From the NCBI GenBank assembly GCA_947441895.1, contig CANEUT010000049.1:1-9552 (forward strand): a stretch of 9,552 nt of DNA. Direction: 5' to 3'. A program made the translations under genes and the position numbers. The notes under the pieces are model-generated. The model was not told where the DNA came from. It made no database searches and saw nothing but the letters and a program-made list of their open reading frames with translations. Positions 7,384 through 9,552 of this stretch are shown piece by piece. The stretch's first letter is position 1. The number at the start of each line of letters is the position of its first letter. The stretch is from Rickettsiales bacterium (GTDB lineage: Bacteria; Pseudomonadota; Alphaproteobacteria; Rickettsiales; UBA3002).

Positions 7384-8187
7384 CTAGTGTTTAGCCGAAG
7401 GATTGTCTGTTTCGCTAACAGCAACACTCCAGATGATCACGCCGAACGCAATTTTGTTCAGAAGATCGGCGAAGTTATAAACAATATTCAGCATGTTCGC
7501 GCTCTCTTGCGGACCGCTGCCCGTAAGGTAGCCCAGATAGTAACCAATTGGGTAAATTGCCCAGCCGAATGTTACAATCTTACGCATGAGAGAAAACGCA
7601 GCTTGCACAGATTTAGGTGCCTGTCCTGCATTGATCTTGCTGGCTTCACCGGCAAAGATTTCATACAGAATGTAGCCCCAACCCAGCATACCAATAATGA
7701 AGGCAGGCGTTGCGTCCATGTAGCCAGCTTCACCGAGGTAGCCGCCAACGAGCATCACCAGCGTACCAATCATCAGACGCCAGAATACATTGACAGAAAC
7801 TTTGGTAACCGCCGACAGGATCAGGTAGAATTCAACCATCAGTAACGGAACGGTAATCAACCAGTCAATATAGCGGTAAACTGTTGGGGTTGAGCCAGTG
7901 TCGACCCATACGTCGCGCATGTAGAAATAATGCACGGCAGCTACCATGGTAACTAGCCCCGAAACCGTAAGGGAGGTTTTCCATTTACCGGCAACACGCT
8001 GCGTTTCTAAAAAGAAAAACGCCGTAGCAGCTACCAGAGCCATAGAAATGAGCCAGAAAGAAATTCCAACGAAATCGTGAGAATCAAGTGATTTCGTTGC
8101 AGCCAATGCTTCTGACGACACGACGGTTGTCAGAAGTATTCCAAGTGCGGATAGGCGAGGAAATTTGAACAATGCAGTAAGTGACAT
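7384..8187 (-). CDS. Proteorhodopsin, green-absorbing type light-driven proton pump
   Basis: Seven-helix retinal protein of the inner membrane that exports protons in light. With the start used here it has 267 residues: a signal peptide (cleavage likely after SSEALA, about residue 27-29) and seven hydrophobic helices from about 39 to 258. Numbering here, with the reference proteorhodopsin position in brackets: H86 (75), D108 (97, Schiff-base proton acceptor) in RYIDWLITVP, T112 (101), E119 (108, proton donor), K245 (231, retinal Schiff base) in NFADLLNKIAFG. This Asp-Thr-Glu set is that of outward proton pumps. L116 (105) predicts green absorption; blue forms carry Gln. The start is ATG 8185-8187 because GGAGAG lies four bases upstream; an ATG four codons earlier has no such site. 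First gene of the operon; visibly less G+C-rich than crtY/crtB/crtI. Confidence 0.97.
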   Translation of the reverse strand: MSLTALFKFPRLSALGILLTTVVSSEALAATKSLDSHDFVGISFWLISMALVAATAFFFLETQRVAGKWKTSLTVSGLVTMVAAVHYFYMRDVWVDTGSTPTVYRYIDWLITVPLLMVEFYLILSAVTKVSVNVFWRLMIGTLVMLVGGYLGEAGYMDATPAFIIGMLGWGYILYEIFAGEASKINAGQAPKSVQAAFSLMRKIVTFGWAIYPIGYYLGYLTGSGPQESANMLNIVYNFADLLNKIAFGVIIWSVAVSETDNPSAKH

Positions 8188-8199
8188 TCGTCTCTCCAT

Positions 8200-8316
8200 T
8201 CATGAAACTGTGCGTAAAAAATGAAACAAAAAAGCTCTATAATCGTCAATGCTCTCACATCTAGATTTACAAGTCATGCCATAGTCAAGCCCATCAGACA
8301 ATTCATTTTTTGTCAT
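8200..8316 (-). CDS. Possible 38-residue leader peptide upstream of proteorhodopsin
   Basis: ATG 8314-8316 is preceded at six bases by GAGGTG, a plausible ribosome site, and the frame stops at TGA 8200-8202, only 12 bases before the proteorhodopsin start. The peptide begins MTKNELSDGLDYGM, has two cysteines in TCKSRC and ends in a hydrophobic-aromatic tail (AFLFHFLRTVS). The frame is open back to 8394, but the upstream ATG lacks a ribosome site. No family is recognised. Tight spacing to the opsin suggests translational coupling or a leader function; it may equally be non-coding 5' UTR, since a frame this short is weak evidence. Confidence 0.35.
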   Translation of the reverse strand: MTKNELSDGLDYGMTCKSRCESIDDYRAFLFHFLRTVS

Positions 8317-8336
8317 TTTTTGCACCTCATTTTTTG
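8303..8336 (-). repeat. Three copies of a 10-bp repeat in the proteorhodopsin leader
   Basis: CAAAAAATGA (minus strand) occurs three times: 8327-8336, then after a 4-base spacer (GGTG) 8313-8322, directly followed by 8303-8312. The plus-strand form is TCATTTTTTG. Each copy contains an ATG; the middle one is the start of the possible leader ORF, and the first opens a five-codon frame that ends (AAATGAC) on the start of the second. The copies could be a protein-binding site, an A-tract bend, or a leader-translation device. Confidence 0.6.
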
Positions 8337-8466
8337 CTGCAATGCACCCTAGGCTTAGCCTTTTATTCGCGTTCCATGCTACGGATTTTCCCATAAAAAT
8401 ATTGCAGTGCGGCAGAGGTAAAAAGACTCATTTGGATTTGTGTGACTACAGAAAATGAACCAAGAT

Positions 8467-8495
8467 TTAATAGTTGGGTCCACATGCAGAGTTAA
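8467..8495 (-). promoter_or_regulatory. Candidate promoter for the photosystem operon
   Basis: On the minus strand TTAACT (8490-8495) and TATTAA (8467-8472) are separated by exactly 17 bases; each matches four of six bases of the -35 and -10 consensus. The site lies about 280 bases upstream of the proteorhodopsin start, in the AT-rich gap after tRNA-Phe. A GTTAA/TTAAC inverted repeat (8491-8510) overlaps the -35 box and could be an operator. No better candidate was seen, but the match is modest. Confidence 0.3.
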
Positions 8496-8530
8496 TCTGG
8501 CAAGTTTAACCCCAACACAACTCAAGCAAT

Positions 8531-8548
8531 ATTTTAAGAATTTTAAGA
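8531..8548. repeat. Tandem 9-bp repeat next to the tRNA-Phe 3' end
   Basis: ATTTTAAGA is present twice in tandem (8531-8539, 8540-8548), 30 bases inside the island from the tRNA 3' end. The stretch 8521-8580 is extremely AT-rich (12 G or C in 60). Such AT-rich direct repeats beside an att core can be integrase-arm or IHF sites, but this is only positional inference. Confidence 0.4.
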
Positions 8549-8577
8549 AGTAGAAAAAATCTAAACTTTTAAAATGT

Positions 8578-8597
8578 ATGGTGGCCAGGGACGGAAT
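8578..8597 (-). repeat. tRNA-Phe 3' end copy of the direct repeat (attL-like)
   Basis: This is the partner of the fragment at 543-562, identical over 20 bases. It comprises the last 19 bases of the intact tRNA gene (second half of the T-arm, acceptor strand, discriminator A, CCA) and one base beyond. It marks the right boundary of the putative island, with the tRNA left functional. Confidence 0.85.
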
Positions 8598-8654
8598 CGA
8601 ACCGCCGACACGGGGATTTTCAATCCCCTGCTCTACCGACTGAGCTACCTGGCC
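8579..8654 (-). tRNA. tRNA-Phe (anticodon GAA)
   Basis: The 76 bases fold as a full cloverleaf with encoded CCA. The acceptor GGCCAGG pairs with CCTGGCC. The D-stem is GCTC/GAGC, the anticodon stem GGGGA/TCCCC closes the loop TTGAAAA (anticodon GAA), and the T-stem GGCGG/CCGTC has one G-U pair around TTCGATT. The discriminator is A. The gene follows yacG by 70 bases; yacG next to tRNA-Phe is, as I recall, a common alphaproteobacterial arrangement. Its 3' end is the apparent integration site of the photosystem island. Confidence 0.98.
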
Positions 8655-8657
8655 ACG

Positions 8658-8676
8658 ATGATGCGATCAGCATCAT
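8658..8676 (-). other. Perfect 7-bp hairpin just ahead of the tRNA-Phe 5' end
   Basis: ATGATGC and GCATCAT flank a 5-base loop, four bases upstream of the first tRNA base. In the minus-strand transcript a U-run lies before, not after, the hairpin, so it is not an intrinsic terminator for yacG. It may help separate the yacG message from the tRNA precursor during 5' processing. Confidence 0.4.
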
Positions 8677-8724
8677 AAAAAGCGATGCAGTGCTATAGCG
8701 AATGGCACCAACCTTGGCAAGCAT

Positions 8725-8916
8725 CTAAAACTCGTCGGGTTTTTGTTGCTGCATCAGCGCTTCTAAATCTTCTTCGCTCACATCGTCTAACTCGACCGCG
8801 GGCGTGGCGTAAGCCCCCACAAACCAGCGGTTCAGGTCAACATCGCGGCAACGGGGCGAGCAAAAGGGCTTACTCTCGACGTTGCTGGGTTTTGAACAGA
8901 CAGGACATTTACTCAT
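8725..8916 (-). CDS. yacG: YacG-type zinc-finger protein (DNA gyrase inhibitor family)
   Basis: A 63-residue protein with a single zinc site: C4-P-V-C7 and C19-S-P-R-C23 in the family pattern CPxC...FCSxRC, followed by the hallmark VDLNRWF (26-32) and an acidic C-terminal tail. In E. coli YacG binds GyrB and inhibits DNA gyrase. Its start is four bases after the trhO stop, so the two are probably co-transcribed. tRNA-Phe follows. It lies outside the island and represents the resident chromosome. Confidence 0.93.
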   Translation of the reverse strand: MSKCPVCSKPSNVESKPFCSPRCRDVDLNRWFVGAYATPAVELDDVSEEDLEALMQQQKPDEF

Positions 8917-8920
8917 ACTG

Positions 8921-9552
8921 CTATGCTGCGTTTGCAGGCAATAGCCCGTGGCCGACGCTCACTCGTTCGTCAAACACAAAGCAGGTGCCGCGCCAGAGCG
9001 ATTGCTCAGGCGGAATGTGCTGCAAATACGCCAGAATTCCACCATGCAGGTGATAAATGCTGGTGAAGCCGCGATCCAACAAATAGGCCGAATATTTATC
9101 GCAGCGAATGCCGCCGGTGCAATACATGGCAATGGTTTTACCCGCGGCAGGGTCGAGATTTTCGTTGGTAAAGCGCACCATTTCCTTGAAATTGGTAGTG
9201 CCTGGGTTAATGGCGCCCACAAAGCTTCCCAGCGCAAATTCATAGTCATTGCGCGTATCAATAATGACCACGTCAGGTTTGGCAATCAGCGCATTCCAAT
9301 CCGCCGGCATCATGTAATTGCCCACGCATTTGGCGGGGAATGTTTCCACCCCCAACGAGATCAACTCACGCTTTACCTTCACCTTCGTGCGTTTGAAGGG
9401 TTGGGCCGCAAAATAGCTCTCACGATAGGTTGGGGTGGCAAAATTAATATGCTCATTCAGGAATCGCATCAGCGCATCTATCGACTCAGCCGTGCCGGAA
9501 ATAGTGGCGTTAATGCCCTCGCGCGCCAGGGTGATGGTGCCACGAATACCAA
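8921..9552 (-). CDS. trhO: tRNA uridine(34) 5-hydroxylase, rhodanese family (start beyond right edge)
   Basis: TrhO (YceA/UPF0176) hydroxylates uridine 34 of certain tRNAs. The frame is open to the right edge; the bases beyond the first internal ATG encode GIRGTITLAREGINATISGT, typical TrhO N-terminal sequence, so the true start lies outside. The visible 209 residues include a rhodanese domain with IDTRNDYE and the active-site loop MYCTGGIRCDKYSAYLL (catalytic Cys of CTGGIRC), then LHGGILAYL and the C-terminal RGTCFVFDERVSV. It ends shortly after this, without the cysteine-rich tail of longer homologues such as E. coli TrhO, so it is a short form. yacG starts four bases after the stop. Confidence 0.93.
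   Translation of the reverse strand, partial: GIRGTITLAREGINATISGTAESIDALMRFLNEHINFATPTYRESYFAAQPFKRTKVKVKRELISLGVETFPAKCVGNYMMPADWNALIAKPDVVIIDTRNDYEFALGSFVGAINPGTTNFKEMVRFTNENLDPAAGKTIAMYCTGGIRCDKYSAYLLDRGFTSIYHLHGGILAYLQHIPPEQSLWRGTCFVFDERVSVGHGLLPANAA

Larger units (their letters stand above)
543..8597. mobile_element. Putative genomic island: proteorhodopsin-retinal photosystem integrated at tRNA-Phe
   Basis: The interval is bounded on the right by the 3' end of an intact tRNA-Phe gene and on the left by the 20-bp copy of that 3' end, in direct orientation 8,035 bp apart. Everything between is one photosystem: proteorhodopsin, crtE, crtI, crtB, crtY, blh, fni and their control sequences. 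The genes outside (exported protein; yacG, trhO) are unrelated to it. Integrative elements classically use tRNA 3' ends as attB and restore the tRNA while leaving a fragment at the far end. No integrase, excisionase or transposase gene is visible inside, so either mobility genes were lost or the element was moved in trans. What I see is the repeat and its placement; that the island arrived by integration is inference. Confidence 0.65.

Noticed and set aside
8439..8450. TGT...ACA motif resembling a PpsR/CrtJ site
   Set aside because: The spacing is 6 bases, not the 12 required by that regulator's site.
8554..8559. T-run on the minus strand 20 bases after tRNA-Phe as an intrinsic terminator
   Set aside because: No stable stem precedes it.

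Overview
The window holds a complete proteorhodopsin photosystem: a light-driven proton pump plus every enzyme needed to make its retinal from the C5 isoprenoid pool. It sits between ordinary chromosomal genes next to tRNA-Phe. The host looks like an alphaproteobacterium. This rests on the tRNA-Phe sequence, the yacG-tRNA-Phe adjacency and the general look of the proteins; the genus cannot be named from the sequence alone.

Layout, all genes on the minus strand. At the left edge (1-422) is the N-terminal part of an exported protein of unknown function. A gene-free stretch (423-756) follows, containing a displaced copy of the 3' end of tRNA-Phe (543-562). Positions 757-8187 carry the photosystem. 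In transcription order this is proteorhodopsin, crtE, crtI, crtB, crtY, blh and fni (type 2 IPP isomerase). The six enzyme genes overlap or nearly touch, and proteorhodopsin is separated from crtE by a 187-bp gap holding a strong hairpin. Upstream of proteorhodopsin is an AT-rich leader (8188-8578) with a candidate promoter, three copies of a 10-bp repeat and a possible 38-codon leader ORF. Then come the intact tRNA-Phe(GAA) gene (8579-8654), yacG, and trhO cut off by the right edge.

How it works together: Fni balances IPP and DMAPP, CrtE makes GGPP, CrtB condenses two GGPP to phytoene, CrtI desaturates it to lycopene, CrtY cyclises both ends to beta-carotene, Blh cleaves this to retinal, and retinal binds the lysine of proteorhodopsin. 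The opsin has the Asp-Thr-Glu proton-pump triad and a leucine at the spectral tuning site, predicting green absorption.

The most notable structure is that the whole photosystem lies between an intact tRNA-Phe gene and a 20-bp perfect direct repeat of that tRNA's 3' end, 8,035 bp away in the same orientation. This is the footprint expected of an island integrated at tRNA-Phe. No integrase is present in the interval, so the cluster looks like a fixed or trans-mobilised photosystem island. Secondary points are a wobble-supported hairpin between opsin and carotenoid genes, the repeat-bearing leader, and a CrtB whose second Asp-rich motif has lost its distal aspartate.
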